Positions 49,521 through 57,218 of a stretch of DNA of 64,000 nucleotides are shown here, in pieces (position 1 is the first letter of the stretch; each line of letters opens with the position of its first letter). The notes beneath the pieces are model-generated. The model ran no database searches. It was not told the origin of the DNA and worked only from the letters and a program-made list of their open reading frames with translations. The position numbers were made by a program, and so were the translations under genes. The DNA comes from Kitasatospora papulosa (lineage in GTDB: Bacteria > Actinomycetota > Actinomycetes > Streptomycetales > Streptomycetaceae): positions 1,054,001 through 1,118,000 of the forward strand of contig NZ_JNYQ01000004.1 in assembly GCF_000717245.1 (NCBI RefSeq). Reading direction: 5' to 3'.

Positions 49521-50305
49521 GCGAACGCCCGCACACGGACGCCGGCTTCCTCCAACGCCGCGCGGACCCGCAGGGCGAGCGCCGCCGCACCGGGGGTGTC
49601 GCCGTGCACGCAGAGAGACCGCGCCCTGACCGCTATCCGGCTGCCGTCCACCCCGGCCACCGACCCGTCGAGGGCCATGCCGACGCTGCGGCGCACGACC
49701 TCGTCCGCGTCGTGCACCACGGCTCCCGGTTCACCGCGTGGCACGAGCGTGCCCTGCGGGGTGTACGCACGGTCGGCGAAGGCCTCCTCGACGGCGGTCA
49801 GGCCCGCCGCCTCCGCGTGGGCGAGCAACCGCGACCCGGGCAGCCCGAGGACCGCCGGCCGGCCACCCGCCAGCAGCACGCCCGCCACGACGGCGGCGGC
49901 CTGCTCCTCGTCCCGGACGACCCGGTTGTAGAGGGCGCCGTGCGGCTTCACGTACGAGACCGTGGAACCGGCGGCTTCCGCGAACACCCGCAGGGCGCCG
50001 ATCTGGTAGGCGATCTCGGCGGTCAGCTCGGCCGCCGGTACGTCCATGGAGCGGCGCCCGAATCCGGCGAGGTCGCGGTAGGACACCTGGGCGCCGATGC
50101 GGACCCCCCGCTCCGCCGCCGTCCCGCAGACCCGCCGCATCACCGAGGCGTCGCCCGCGTGGAAGCCGCAGGCGACATTGGCGCTGGTGACACAGGCCAG
50201 CAGCGCCTCGTCCTCGGTGAGGGTCCAGCGTCCGAACCCCTCGCCGAGGTCCGCGTTGAGGTCCATCGGCCGCACCGGGGGCGTCACACTCGTCAGATCC
50301 GTCAC
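49517..50305 (-). CDS. pxpA: 5-oxoprolinase subunit A (LamB/YcsF family)
   Basis: A 262-residue subunit, first gene of the operon. The family opening MDLNADLGEGFG is at residues 14-25, followed by ACVTSANVACGFHAGD (metal/phosphate site), YVKPHGALYN and the C-terminal LCVHGDTPGA. A leaderless start at GTG 50305 fits a -10 box 6 nt upstream; ATG 50266 at the MDLN motif is the alternative. Expression is probably repressed by the neighbouring GntR protein through the site at 50321-50333. Confidence 0.95.
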   Translation of the reverse strand: MTDLTSVTPPVRPMDLNADLGEGFGRWTLTEDEALLACVTSANVACGFHAGDASVMRRVCGTAAERGVRIGAQVSYRDLAGFGRRSMDVPAAELTAEIAYQIGALRVFAEAAGSTVSYVKPHGALYNRVVRDEEQAAAVVAGVLLAGGRPAVLGLPGSRLLAHAEAAGLTAVEEAFADRAYTPQGTLVPRGEPGAVVHDADEVVRRSVGMALDGSVAGVDGSRIAVRARSLCVHGDTPGAAALALRVRAALEEAGVRVRAFA

Positions 50306-50311
50306 GGGCGC

Positions 50312-50340
50312 ACGCTAGCGATTGTTCAACAATCTGACAA
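50312..50340 (-). promoter_or_regulatory. pxpABC promoter with GntR operator in the spacer
   Basis: On the reverse strand, -35 TTGTCA (50340-50335), a 17-nt spacer and -10 TAGCGT (50317-50312) stand 6 nt before GTG 50305. The spacer is filled by the palindrome ATTGTTGAACAAT (50333-50321), arms ATTGTT/AACAAT around one base. Confidence 0.75.
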
Positions 50341-50460
50341 GAGCCCGCCCACCGGGCGAGACCCTCGTACGGTTCACTGAGCACGGCGCGCCGCGCACGG
50401 CCGACGGGACATCAGGCACGGCGGACGCGCGGCAGGAGCGACGGTACGGCAGGCGCGGCA

Positions 50461-50487
50461 GGCGTGACAGGCGTGACAGGCGTGAGG
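50461..50487. repeat. three tandem 9-nt units upstream of the GntR gene
   Basis: GGCGTGACA twice, then GGCGTGAGG, directly before the GntR start. Short and possibly only the GTG-rich leader. Confidence 0.6.
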
Positions 50488-50502
50488 CAGGGGACAGGGC
50501 AC

Positions 50503-51228
50503 ATGGCGGGGACATCGGGCGGCGGGCGGAACGGCGGCACACCGGACCTCTCGGAACTGGCGGCGCACAGCACCTCCCTGGAGCGGTCGGGGACGGCCGA
50601 GCGGGTCGCCGCCGTCCTGCGGGACCGGATCACCGAGGGCTACTTCCCGCCGGGCAGCCGCCTCTCCGAGGAGAGCATCAGCGGCGCGCTGGCCGTGTCC
50701 CGCAACACGCTGCGCGAGGCGTTCCGCCTGCTCTCCCACGAACGCCTCCTGGAGCACCGCCTCAACCGGGGCGTGTTCGTCCGCGTCCTGGCCGTGGACG
50801 ACCTGGTCGACATCTACCGGGTGCGGCTCCTCGTCGAGTGCGCGGCCCTGCGGGCCCTGGGCGAGCCGCCGTTCGACCTGGGCGCGGTCGAGGCGGCGGT
50901 GTCGTCGGGCGAGCAGGCCGCGCTCCGCGACGACTGGCCCGCCTGTTCGACCGCCAACATCCGCTTCCACCAGGCACTGGCCGGCCTGGCGAACAGCGCC
51001 CGCACCGACGAGCTGATGCGCAACGTCCTCGCCGAACTGCGGCTGGCCTTCCATGTGATGGCCGACCCGCGCCGTTTCCACGAGCCCTACCTCACCCGCA
51101 ACCGCGAGATCACGGACCGGCTGGCCAAGGGGGACGCGGCGGGCGCCGAGCGGATGCTCGCCTTCTACCTGGAGGACTCCCGGCGCCAGCTGGCGGAGGC
51201 CTACGCACAGCGGCTCACCGAGCGGTAG
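50503..51228 (+). CDS. GntR-family (FCD type) regulator of the 5-oxoproline genes
   Basis: A 241-residue regulator. The winged helix is about 30-95 (AERVAAVLRDRITEGYFPPGSRLSEESISGALAVSRNTLREAFRLLSHERLL) and the FCD ligand domain about 105-230 (VDIYRVRLLVECAAL ... NIRFHQALAGLANS ... HVMADPRR). It is flanked by the pxp operon (divergent) and the DUF969 operon (co-directional), both with the same 13-bp palindrome in their promoters. This makes it the obvious local regulator. ATG 50503 with GGGGACAGGG upstream. Effector perhaps 5-oxoproline or glutamate (inference). Confidence 0.92.
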   Translation: MAGTSGGGRNGGTPDLSELAAHSTSLERSGTAERVAAVLRDRITEGYFPPGSRLSEESISGALAVSRNTLREAFRLLSHERLLEHRLNRGVFVRVLAVDDLVDIYRVRLLVECAALRALGEPPFDLGAVEAAVSSGEQAALRDDWPACSTANIRFHQALAGLANSARTDELMRNVLAELRLAFHVMADPRRFHEPYLTRNREITDRLAKGDAAGAERMLAFYLEDSRRQLAEAYAQRLTER

Positions 51229-51370
51229 CCGGGAATCGTTCCATGATCCACGCACGGCGCTCCGGCTCCTGACGGGCCGATATTTCCCCGCATTCACGCC
51301 GATATAAGGGCAAACTACCCACCTTCACACCCTACGGAACTGTGGATTCCGATCGATGTAGCTCACACCC

Positions 51371-51400
51371 TTGTGAAATTGTTGAACAAGACTCTAGGGT
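51371..51400 (+). promoter_or_regulatory. DUF969-operon promoter with GntR operator in the spacer
   Basis: -35 TTGTGA (51371-51376), 18-nt spacer, -10 TAGGGT (51395-51400). ATTGTTGAACAAG (51378-51390) fills the spacer. It matches the pxp operator at 12 of 13 positions and begins the same 1 nt after the -35. Confidence 0.75.
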
Positions 51401-51469
51401 CTCGCGTTGACACCCCCGTCTGACCAGGACCGTGCACCGCCACGTCCCTGCGCGGAAGAAGGCCGACGC

Positions 51470-52201
51470 GTGATCGTTCTCCTCGGCGTGCTCGTGGTGA
51501 TCCTCGGATTCGCCACCCGCCGCAATCCCCTGCTCGTGGTGGGTGCCGCAGGCATCATCACGGGGCTGCTCGGCAAGCTCTCGCCGCAGGAGGTGCTGGC
51601 CTCGTTCGGCAACAGCTTCGCCTCCGCCCGTTCGGTGACCGTCTTCGTGATCACGCTGCCCGTCATCGGGCTCCTGGAGCGCTACGGGCTCCAGGAACAG
51701 GCCCGTACCCTCATCGGCAAGCTCGGCAAGCTGACCACCGGGCGGTTCCTGACCCTCTATCTGCTGATACGGCAGCTCACCGCCTCCGTCGGGCTCACCA
51801 GCATCGGCGGCCCCGCGCAGAGCGTGCGGCCGCTGATCGCCCCGATGGCCGAGGCGGCCGCCGAGGCCAAGGCGGGCCGTCCGCTTCCGCAGAAGCTGCG
51901 GGAGAAGGTCCGCTCGCACGCGTCCGGGGCCGACACCATCGGCGTGTTCTTCGGCGAGGACTGCTTCATCGCCATCGGGTCCATCCTGCTGATCACCGGC
52001 TTCGTGAACTCGACGTACGACCAGCACCTCGAACCGCTGCACCTGGCTCTGTGGGCGATCCCCTCCGCGATCTGCGCCTTCCTCATCCACGGGGCCCGCC
52101 TGCTCAACCTGGACCGGCAGCTGGAGCGCGAACTGGCCGTCACCGCGGCCGAGAACGACCTGGCGGCGCACGCCGGGACCCGCACGGAGGACGCCAAGTG
52201 A
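51470..52201 (+). CDS. DUF969 membrane protein, candidate 5-oxoproline transporter subunit
   Basis: A 243-residue protein with about six helices: VIVLLGVLVVILGFATRRNPLLVVGAAGIITGLL at the start, then a conserved GNSFASARSVTVFVITLPVIGLLERYGLQEQA loop and RQLTASVGLTSIGGPAQSVRPLIAPMAEAAAE. DUF969 always travels with DUF979, as it does here with an overlapping start. GTG 51470 has AAGAAGG about 8 nt upstream; the frame is open for 21 more codons upstream but without a membrane start. Role inferred from the shared operator with pxpABC. Confidence 0.88.
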   Translation: MIVLLGVLVVILGFATRRNPLLVVGAAGIITGLLGKLSPQEVLASFGNSFASARSVTVFVITLPVIGLLERYGLQEQARTLIGKLGKLTTGRFLTLYLLIRQLTASVGLTSIGGPAQSVRPLIAPMAEAAAEAKAGRPLPQKLREKVRSHASGADTIGVFFGEDCFIAIGSILLITGFVNSTYDQHLEPLHLALWAIPSAICAFLIHGARLLNLDRQLERELAVTAAENDLAAHAGTRTEDAK

Positions 52202-53166
52202 TCAAGTCCGAGTACTTCTTCTGGCTGGTCGGCGCGGTGTTCCTCGTCATGGCCGCGCAGATGGCCATGGACCGCACCAACCCGAAGCGCTTCGGCTCCG
52301 CCGCCTTCTGGGGCCTGCTGGGCGCCGCGTTCTTCTACTCCACCGGGGTCGTCGACGAGTCCCTCCCCGCCGAACCGCTGGGCGTCGTCGTCCTGGTCCT
52401 GATCGTCCTGGGCGGCTTCGGCCTCACCGGCAAGGGCGAGTCGCACACGCCGCCCCGCGAGAAGCGCGCCGCCTCGGCCGCCCGCTTCGGCAACAAGCTG
52501 TTCCTCCCGGCCCTCACCATCCCCGTGGTCGCGATGATCTGCGCGACGCTCGTGAAGAACTGGAAGATCGGTGGCGAACCGGTCCTGGAGCCGGGGTACG
52601 AGACCATTCTCGGCCTGGGCGTCGGCGCGATCGCCGCGCTGGCCGTGGGCATGGTGCTGCTGCGCGAACGCAAGGTCTCCGTACCGCTGCACTCCGGCCG
52701 CAACATGCTCGAATCGATGGGCTGGGCGCTCCTCCTCCCCCAGCTGCTCTCCGTCCTCGGCTCGATCTTCCAGACCGCCGGTGTCGGTGACCAGGTCGGC
52801 AGGATCACCGAGGCGGTGCTGCCGGACGGTCAGCGGCTCGTGGCGGTGGCCGTCTACTGCGGCGGGATGGCGCTGTTCACCATCGTCATGGGCAACGCCT
52901 TCGCCGCGTTCCCGGTGATGACGGCCGCGATCGGCTGGCCCGTCCTGATCGAGCAGATGAACGGCAACGCGCCCGCCGTCCTCGCGATCGGCATGCTGTG
53001 CGGCTTCTGCGGCACGCTCGTCACGCCGATGGCCGCCAACTTCAACCTGGTCCCCGCCGCGCTCCTCGAACTCAAGGACCAGTACGGCCCGATCAAGGCG
53101 CAGCTCCCCACTGCGGCGGCCCTGCTGGTCTGCAACGTCGTGATCATGGCGCTCTTCGCCTTCTGA
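52198..53166 (+). CDS. DUF979 membrane protein, candidate 5-oxoproline transporter subunit
   Basis: A 322-residue protein with about nine helices. Typical DUF979 parts are SEYFFWLVGAVFLVMAAQMAMDRTNPKRFG at the N-terminus, FGNKLFLPALTIPVVAMI in the middle and GGMALFTIVMGNAFAAFPVMTAAIGWPVLIEQM near residue 230, followed by GFCGTLVTPMAANFNLVPAALLEL. It resembles a two-component secondary transporter with DUF969. GTG 52198 overlaps the upstream stop by 4 nt, with GGAGG 7 nt before it. Confidence 0.88.
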   Translation: MIKSEYFFWLVGAVFLVMAAQMAMDRTNPKRFGSAAFWGLLGAAFFYSTGVVDESLPAEPLGVVVLVLIVLGGFGLTGKGESHTPPREKRAASAARFGNKLFLPALTIPVVAMICATLVKNWKIGGEPVLEPGYETILGLGVGAIAALAVGMVLLRERKVSVPLHSGRNMLESMGWALLLPQLLSVLGSIFQTAGVGDQVGRITEAVLPDGQRLVAVAVYCGGMALFTIVMGNAFAAFPVMTAAIGWPVLIEQMNGNAPAVLAIGMLCGFCGTLVTPMAANFNLVPAALLELKDQYGPIKAQLPTAAALLVCNVVIMALFAF

Positions 53167-53246
53167 CCCGGGCCGCGCCCGCCGCCTCGCCCGAAGCACC
53201 CCTGACCCGAGCCGCCGCCCCACCCCACCCCTCTGGAGTGACCCCG

Positions 53247-54287
53247 ATGTCCCCCGCGCTCCCCGCCGCGTACGCCGTCCCCTTCGCGGAACTGGCCCTC
53301 GCCAACGTCGTACGCGAGTACCCCAACGCGCCCGCCCACCTCTACGCCGGGCCCGAGGAACTCGTCGCGCCCCGCACGCTGCACCCCGCGTTCTACGGAG
53401 GCTACGACTGGCACTCGACGGTGCACATGCACTGGCTGCTCGTCCGCCTCATGCGCCGCTTCTCCGCCACCGGCGACCTCCCGGCGACCCTCACCACCCG
53501 TATCCGCGAGGTGCTCGACACCCACCTGACCCGCGAGAACATCGACGTCGAGGCGGCCTACCTGCGGGGCCGGACGCACTTCGAGCGCCCTTACGGCTGG
53601 GCCTGGCTGATCGCGCTCGCCGGGGAGTGCCGGGCCCTCGCCACACCCGACGGCGACCGCTGGGCCGACGCCCTGGCCCCCGGCGTGGCCGCGGTCGGCG
53701 ACCTGCTGGCCGCCTGGCTGCCCAAGGCGACGTACCCGGTCCGGCACGGCGTCCACAACAACAGCGCGTTCGGTCTGGGCCTGATCCTCGACGCGGGCGA
53801 GGCAGCCGGGCTGCCCGCGCCGGTCCTGGACGCGGCGGCCGACCGGCTGCGGACCTGGTTCACCGACGACCACGACGCCCCCGCCCACTGGGAGCCCTCC
53901 GGCCAGGACTTCCTCTCCCCCGCGCTGGCCGAGGCCGACGCGATGCGCCGGGTGCTGCCGGTGGCGGAGTTCCGCGCCTGGATCGCCGCGTTCCTGCCTG
54001 CCCTGGTATCCGCGGCGCCCGACTCCACGCTGCTGGACCCGCCGGTGGTCTCCGACCACGCCGACCCCCAGATCGGCCACCTCCTCGGTCTCACCCTGAG
54101 CCGGGCGGCCGCCCTCCGCACGATCGCCGGCGCGCTCCCGGACGGCCCGGCCCGCACCGCGCTCCTGGCCTCGGCCGAGGCCCATCTCACGCGTGGGCTG
54201 CCGACGGTCTCCTCCGGGGACTTCTCCTCGGACCACTGGCTGGCGACGTACGCGGCGCTGGCCCTGGACACGGCACCCGGTCGCTGA
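53247..54287 (+). CDS. DUF2891 protein, third member of the 5-oxoproline operon
   Basis: A 346-residue cytosolic protein made almost wholly of helices. Conserved-looking motifs are HPAFYGGYDWHSTVHMHWLLVRLMRRF (about 50-76), FERPYGWAWLIALAGEC, GVHNNSAFGLGL and HWEPSGQDFLSPALAEADAMRR. His and aromatic residues at helix ends recall alpha/alpha-toroid glycosidases and epimerases. No function is known to me. It is the last gene of the operon, 80 nt after DUF979, with GGAG 7-8 nt before ATG 53247. Confidence 0.85.
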   Translation: MSPALPAAYAVPFAELALANVVREYPNAPAHLYAGPEELVAPRTLHPAFYGGYDWHSTVHMHWLLVRLMRRFSATGDLPATLTTRIREVLDTHLTRENIDVEAAYLRGRTHFERPYGWAWLIALAGECRALATPDGDRWADALAPGVAAVGDLLAAWLPKATYPVRHGVHNNSAFGLGLILDAGEAAGLPAPVLDAAADRLRTWFTDDHDAPAHWEPSGQDFLSPALAEADAMRRVLPVAEFRAWIAAFLPALVSAAPDSTLLDPPVVSDHADPQIGHLLGLTLSRAAALRTIAGALPDGPARTALLASAEAHLTRGLPTVSSGDFSSDHWLATYAALALDTAPGR

Positions 54288-54298
54288 ACGGACACAGG

Positions 54299-54330
54299 GC
54301 CCTGCGTTCCCCGGCCGGGGAACGCAGGGC
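54299..54330 (+). terminator. terminator palindrome after the DUF2891 gene
   Basis: A perfect 32-bp palindrome: GCCCTGCGTTCCCCGG followed directly by its reverse complement. In RNA it gives a 14-bp stem with loop GGCC. It ends the DUF969-DUF979-DUF2891 operon. Confidence 0.8.
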
Positions 54331-54347
54331 GCACCGGGCGCACGCCC

Positions 54348-54353
54348 TACCCT
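54348..54353 (+). promoter_or_regulatory. -10 box (TACCCT) of a probable leaderless promoter
   Basis: TACCCT ends 6 nt before ATG 54360 of the HD-domain gene, immediately after the terminator palindrome. Confidence 0.5.
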
Positions 54354-54359
54354 CGGCGT

Positions 54360-55061
54360 ATGAGCGACAGCGCCACCTCCGAGACCGGCCCCTCCGACGA
54401 CCCGCGGCCCGGCGGCGACCCGCGGCCCGGCGGCGCCCTGCGTGACCGCTGGAGCGAGACCCTGCTCGCGGTACGCGGCGGAGCGGGCCCCGATCCGACG
54501 CCCTACGCGGACAACCTCCTGGACCGCTGGGCGGAACCCCAGCGGCGCTACCACACCACCGCCCATCTGACGCAGGTCCTCGACCGCGTCGACACCCTGG
54601 CCGGCCATGCCTCCGACCCGGAGCTGGTGCGCCTCGCCGTCTGGTTCCACGACGCCGTCTACCGCCCCGACCGCTCCGAGAACGAGGAGCGCAGCGCGGC
54701 TCTCGCGGAGCGCGCCCTGCCCGAAGCCGGTGTTTCCGGGGCCGCGACGGCCGAGGTCGCCCGGCTGGTCCGGCTCACCGTCACGCACGACCCGGCCGAC
54801 GGGGACACCAACGGCGAGGTCCTCTGCGACGCGGATCTCGCGATCCTCGCCTCGGCGCCCAAGGAGTACGCGGCGTACGCGGCCCAGGTGCGCGAGGAGT
54901 ACGGCTTCGTCCCGGACGACGCGTTCCGCGAGGGGCGCTCCGCCGTCCTGCGACAGCTGCTGGAACTGCCCCGGCTGTTCCGTACTCCTCACGGGGTGCG
55001 GGAGTGGGAACCGAGGGCGCGGCAGAACCTGACCACCGAACTGGAGCTTCTCAGCCGGTGA
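54360..55061 (+). CDS. HD-domain metal-dependent phosphohydrolase-like protein
   Basis: A 233-residue soluble protein. Metal-site motifs are RRYHTTAHLTQVL (His) near 63, LAVWFHDAVY (HD dyad) near 95, THD and CDADLAIL. This is the predicted-HD set found in small actinobacterial phosphohydrolases. The N-terminus carries a proline-rich duplication (DPRPGG twice) encoded by a tandem repeat. Nucleotide or phosphoester substrate unknown. Followed 9 nt later by the MFS gene and probably co-transcribed with it. Confidence 0.88.
   Translation: MSDSATSETGPSDDPRPGGDPRPGGALRDRWSETLLAVRGGAGPDPTPYADNLLDRWAEPQRRYHTTAHLTQVLDRVDTLAGHASDPELVRLAVWFHDAVYRPDRSENEERSAALAERALPEAGVSGAATAEVARLVRLTVTHDPADGDTNGEVLCDADLAILASAPKEYAAYAAQVREEYGFVPDDAFREGRSAVLRQLLELPRLFRTPHGVREWEPRARQNLTTELELLSR
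54399..54434. repeat. perfect tandem duplication, 18 nt x 2, inside the HD-domain gene
   Basis: GACCCGCGGCCCGGCGGC occurs twice head to tail, giving the peptide DPRPGG-DPRPGG in a disordered N-terminal tail. In-frame slippage product. Confidence 0.9.
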
Positions 55062-55070
55062 GACAAGGGA

Positions 55071-56378
55071 ATGACAGGGACTGGAGCACTGTTGGCCACT
55101 GTCATGCCCGACTCTGCTTCCAGCCGTCCCCGTATGCCGATGGCCGTCTACATCCTCGGCCTCTCGGTATTCGCCCTCGGTACCAGTGAGTTCATGCTGT
55201 CCGGACTGCTGCCGCCCATCGCGGACGACATGGACGTGTCCATACCGAAGGCCGGACTCCTCATATCCGCCTTCGCGATCGGCATGGTGGTCGGCGCCCC
55301 GCTGCTCGCCGTCGCCACGCTCCGGCTGCCCCGCCGCACCACCCTCATCGCGCTCATCTCGGTCTTCGGGCTGGGCCAGGTCGCGGGCGCGCTGGCACCG
55401 ACGTACGAGGTGCTGTTCGTCTCCCGGGTGGTGAGCGCCCTGGCGTGCGCGGGGTTCTGGGCCGTCGGCGCCGCGGTCGCCATCGCGATGGTGCCGGTGA
55501 ACGCGCGGGCCAGGGCGATGGCCGTGATGATCGGCGGACTGTCGATAGCGAACGTCCTCGGGGTCCCCCTGGGGGCGTTCCTCGGGGAGAGCTTCGGCTG
55601 GCGTTCGGCGTTCTGGGCGGTGGGTGCCGCGTCCGCGATCGCCCTCGTCGGTGTCGTCACCCGCATCCCGCGCATTCCGCTGCCGGACGAGAAGCCGCAG
55701 CTCAAGCGTGAGGTCGCGATCTACCGGGACCGCCAGGTGTGGCTGTCCATCGTGATCACGGCCCTGGCGGCGGGCGGCGTGTTCTGCGCGTTCAGCTATC
55801 TCGCGCCGCTGCTCACGGACGTGGCGGGGCTGGATTCGGGCTGGGTCCCGTGGGTGCTCGGGCTGTTCGGCGTCGGCGCGCTGATCGGTACGACGATCGG
55901 CGGGCGGGTCGCGGACGCGCACCTGTTCGGGGTGCTGCTGAGCGGTATCAGCGCCTCGACGGTCTTCCTGGTGGCGCTGGCGCTCTTCGCGTCGAACCAG
56001 ATCGCCGTCGTGGTCCTGGCGTTCCTGCTGGGGCTCTCCGCTTTCTACACGGCCCCGGCACTCAACGCCCGGATGTTCAACGTCGCGGGGGTCGCCCCGA
56101 CGCTGGCGGGTGCGACGACGACGGCCGCGTTCAACCTGGGCAACACGAGCGGCCCCTGGCTGGGCGGTGCGGTCATCGACGCGGACTTCGGGTTCCGGGC
56201 GACCGCCTGGGCGGGCGCCGCGATGCTGGTGCTGGGCCTGGTGGCCGTGACGGTCTCGCTGCGGCTGCGCGGCGGCGCCCCGTCCCGGCGGATCGCCGGA
56301 GCACCGGCGCACCCGGGCGGGGAGCGGCACACCGGCTCCGAGCAGGCTGTCGCCGTGGAGCGGGGCGCGGGCCTGTAG
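55071..56378 (+). CDS. MFS transporter, Cmx/CmlR (chloramphenicol-efflux) type
   Basis: A 435-residue, 12-helix drug:proton antiporter. The first helix, PMAVYILGLSVFALGTSEFMLSGLLPPIADDM, and the following AGLLISAFAIGMVVGAPLLA carry the TSEFM-x-x-GLLP signature of the DHA1 Cmx/CmlA group. Related actinobacterial proteins export chloramphenicol, but many members have other or unknown substrates. The start is uncertain: ATG 55071 (GGTGAG 8 nt upstream) or ATG 55104, both before helix 1 at 55137. Confidence 0.9.
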   Translation: MTGTGALLATVMPDSASSRPRMPMAVYILGLSVFALGTSEFMLSGLLPPIADDMDVSIPKAGLLISAFAIGMVVGAPLLAVATLRLPRRTTLIALISVFGLGQVAGALAPTYEVLFVSRVVSALACAGFWAVGAAVAIAMVPVNARARAMAVMIGGLSIANVLGVPLGAFLGESFGWRSAFWAVGAASAIALVGVVTRIPRIPLPDEKPQLKREVAIYRDRQVWLSIVITALAAGGVFCAFSYLAPLLTDVAGLDSGWVPWVLGLFGVGALIGTTIGGRVADAHLFGVLLSGISASTVFLVALALFASNQIAVVVLAFLLGLSAFYTAPALNARMFNVAGVAPTLAGATTTAAFNLGNTSGPWLGGAVIDADFGFRATAWAGAAMLVLGLVAVTVSLRLRGGAPSRRIAGAPAHPGGERHTGSEQAVAVERGAGL

Positions 56379-56422
56379 CGGGACGCGGGCGCCGTGGTGG
56401 CCCGTCAGCCCGGGGCGGCCCG

Positions 56423-56713
56423 TCAGTTCGAGGCGGGCCGCCGCCCGGGAGCGGGCCGCCCCTTCGGCCGCCGCAGCCCGGCGTCGGTGAGCCGGCGCAC
56501 GATCTCCTTCGACCCGACCTCCAGGGCCCCGGCGCGCACCGCGTCGGCGTAATGCGCCTCGGGCACGTCGTAGTGGTCGCGCTCGAAGGCTCGGGGCGGG
56601 CAGCCGATGGCCGCCGCGAAGGCGTGCAGCTCCTCGAACGACACGTCGCTGACCAGGTGCGACCACAGTCGGCCGTGCCCCGGCCACGTGGGCGGGTCGA
56701 TGTAGACGGTCAC
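56423..56713 (-). CDS. DUF4031 protein
   Basis: A 96-residue protein opening VTVYIDPPTWPGHGRLWSHLVSD, the hallmark of DUF4031. FAAAIGCPPRAFERDHYDVPEAHYADAVRAGA follows and the tail is basic and proline-rich. Function unknown. GTG 56713 overlaps the stop of the upstream gene by 4 nt (GTGA), so the pair is coupled. Confidence 0.88.
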   Translation of the reverse strand: MTVYIDPPTWPGHGRLWSHLVSDVSFEELHAFAAAIGCPPRAFERDHYDVPEAHYADAVRAGALEVGSKEIVRRLTDAGLRRPKGRPAPGRRPASN

Positions 56714-57078
56714 CGGCCGAGCACCTCGGCGAGCGAACCCACCGGGGCGACGGACACCGTCGCCTTCGTGCAGACCCAGTGCGGATCGGGACCGAGCTCG
56801 GGCTCGACGTCCAGGGCGTGCGGCCCCTCCTCCGTGCACACCGGGCACAGCGGCCAGCGTCCGTGCTGTTCGAGCAGCGCGTCCTGGACGTCCTGCGCCA
56901 CGAGACCGGTGACGAAGGACACGCCCTCGGGCCACTGCTCCACCCACCACCGGCGGTGGACTATCGCGTCCTCGACCATCGAGACGATCCCGGCATCGGC
57001 CACATCGCCCGCGACGAGGTCGGCCATCACCAGCGCACGCGCGGTGTGCAGCTCCTGTTCCAGGCTGTTCAACTCCAT
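56710..57078 (-). CDS. small Cys-containing hypothetical protein
   Basis: A 122-residue acidic protein. The helical N-terminus (ELNSLEQELHTARALVMADLVAGDVADAGIV) is followed by RRWWVEQWPEGVSFVTGLVAQDVQDALLEQ and a CxxC ... C group (WPLCPVCTEEGPHALDVE ... HWVCTK) that could bind metal. ATG 57078 is 6 nt behind a GACAAT -10-like box. First gene of a pair with DUF4031, divergent from murR. Not recognised. Confidence 0.75.
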   Translation of the reverse strand: MELNSLEQELHTARALVMADLVAGDVADAGIVSMVEDAIVHRRWWVEQWPEGVSFVTGLVAQDVQDALLEQHGRWPLCPVCTEEGPHALDVEPELGPDPHWVCTKATVSVAPVGSLAEVLGR

Positions 57079-57155
57079 GGCCCCATTGTCCCCCGCCGCC
57101 CGAAGCCGCCCGAACGGCCGAGCCCGATCCTCCAGAGGTAGGGACCAAAGGGGGG

Positions 57156-57218
57156 TTGACGGGATTCCTCGGTGAAAATATCTTTCAAATGTGACCAATG
57201 ATGTGAAGGAAAGTTTCA
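57156..57218 (+). promoter_or_regulatory. murR promoter with two MurR/RpiR-type operators
   Basis: -35 TTGACG (57156-57161), 17-nt spacer, -10 TATCTT (57179-57184), 6 nt before GTG 57191. TGAAA-ATATC-TTTCA (57173-57187) covers the -10. A second near copy TGAAG-GAAAG-TTTCA (57204-57218) lies 31 bp downstream, inside codons 5-10. Confidence 0.7.
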
